Assembly: GCA_002813285.1 (NCBI GenBank)
Contig: PHTZ01000001.1
Coordinates: forward strand, 2,789,501-2,853,500
Source of the DNA: Flavobacteriaceae bacterium MAR_2009_75
Lineage (GTDB): Bacteria > Bacteroidota > Bacteroidia > Flavobacteriales > Flavobacteriaceae
DNA length: 64,000 bases
Direction of reading: 5' to 3'
The translations under genes were made by a program, and so were the position numbers. Shown one piece after another: positions 63,506 to 64,000 of this stretch. The notes under the pieces were generated by a model. That model was given only the letters and a program-made list of their open reading frames with translations. It was not told the DNA's origin and made no database searches. Within the stretch, counting starts at the first letter, position 1, and every line of letters starts with the position of its first letter.

Positions 63506-63561
63506 AAGAAAAAGCTTTAAAGGGCTATCAAGATTACCGTTTCTTAGTGCTCTAAATGAGT

Positions 63562-64000
63562 TTATTGATGTTCTTTTAAATCTGACTCTATTTTTTTTGT
63601 CAAATTGATAAAGTCTGGTACGCTAAGCTGCTCCGGTCTTTTGTCAAAAACCTCTTCACTTCGTAAGTCGTCAGAGAGTTCAAAGGTCTTCAAACTGTTA
63701 CGAATGGTCTTTCTTCTCTGGTTGAAAGCTGATTTAACGACTTTGAAGAAAAGCTTCTCGTCACATTCCAGCTCGAAATTCGGTTTTCGAACCAGTCTTA
63801 GCACTCCTGATTGTACTTTTGGCGGAGGGTCGAAAACTTGAGCGGGTACGGTAAAAAGATATTCGGCATCGTAGAAAGCTTGTACGAGTACCGATAGAAT
63901 ACCGTAGGTTTTGTTGCCTTCTTTTTCACAGATACGTTGCGCTACCTCTTTTTGGAACATTCCCGAAAATTCGGGTACTTGCCCTTTTATCTCAAGCATC
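63562..64000 (-). CDS. rsmA: 16S rRNA dimethyladenosine transferase RsmA (KsgA), C-terminal part, cut by window edge
   Basis: The visible 145 residues match the C-terminal half of KsgA/Rsm[21 protein letters not shown] with the RNA-binding Phe-Gln and the [12 protein letters not shown] segment, then the helical end [13 protein letters not shown]. The enzyme dimethylates two adenines in the 3' end of 16S rRNA. The N-terminal SAM-binding domain lies beyond the right edge, so the start is not visible. The frame is open to the window end. Confidence 0.92.
   Translation of the reverse strand, partial: MLEIKGQVPEFSGMFQKEVAQRICEKEGNKTYGILSVLVQAFYDAEYLFTVPAQVFDPPPKVQSGVLRLVRKPNFELECDEKLFFKVVKSAFNQRRKTIRNSLKTFELSDDLRSEEVFDKRPEQLSVPDFINLTKKIESDLKEHQ

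Noticed and set aside
1-64000. tRNA, rRNA or CRISPR arrays
   Set aside because: No cloverleaf, rRNA segment or regularly spaced repeats were seen in any intergenic gap.

Overview
The window looks like chromosome of a flavobacterium (Bacteroidota, family Flavobacteriaceae; a marine genus is plausible but not provable from here). The evidence is a flexirubin-type pigment cluster, a tyrosine ammonia-lyase of the Flavobacterium johnsoniae type, a DUF1800/DUF1501 pair whose second protein ends in a type IX secretion sorting domain, a bifunctional OlsF-like acyltransferase, and several promoters with the Bacteroidota -7 element TAnnTTTG. I saw no tRNA, rRNA, CRISPR array or intact insertion sequence.

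Bases 1-15800 hold a flexirubin (aryl polyene plus dialkylresorcinol) cluster, nearly all on the minus strand and with many overlapping genes. Tyrosine ammonia-lyase (12806-14338) would make 4-coumarate. Ketosynthases, FabG, a carrier protein and two hotdog dehydratase-like proteins would extend it to a polyene. DarB and DarA would make the dialkylresorcinol, and an LpxL-like acyltransferase may join the halves. A thioesterase, an ABC-2 exporter, a BtrH-like protein and an unknown 134-residue protein follow. A flavin-dependent halogenase diverges from the lyase gene, which predicts a halogenated pigment. The cluster probably continues off the left edge.

Bases 15800-25450 are mixed: secreted proteins of unknown role, a serine hydrolase, an AT-rich stretch with an AbiJ/HEPN-like gene, a PAP2 phosphatase, a nucleoside hydrolase, a histone-deacetylase-fold amidohydrolase, an HPP membrane protein and Tex. 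A GIY-YIG gene at 25424-25867 is bracketed by 24-bp inverted repeats. Next come metG, the DUF1501/DUF1800 pair, YraN and an ACT-like protein. Bases 32667-39727 are a co-directional run of hydrolases, a dehydrogenase and a transporter. Two TerB-like genes, mfd and a disulfide-type flavoprotein follow.

Bases 46340-53115 hold the four-gene LHEP DNA-repair set (PdeM phosphoesterase, Lhr-type helicase, ATP-dependent ligase, metallo-beta-lactamase exonuclease), interrupted by a lipocalin-like lipoprotein gene and a broken GIY-YIG gene. A palindromic multi-hairpin element lies at 53176-53282. The right end carries a third TerB-like gene, fbp, aspartate kinase, olsF, small enzymes of the VOC, GNAT and DUF1801 families, a 2-hydroxyacid dehydrogenase, mgtE, and the C-terminal part of rsmA cut by the window edge.

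Several start codons differ from the longest open frame. For metG, pdeM, mgtE, darA, the PAP2 phosphatase, the 2-hydroxyacid dehydrogenase, one GNAT gene and the FAD oxidoreductase an internal ATG is preferred. For metG, pdeM and mgtE the promoter position supports that choice.
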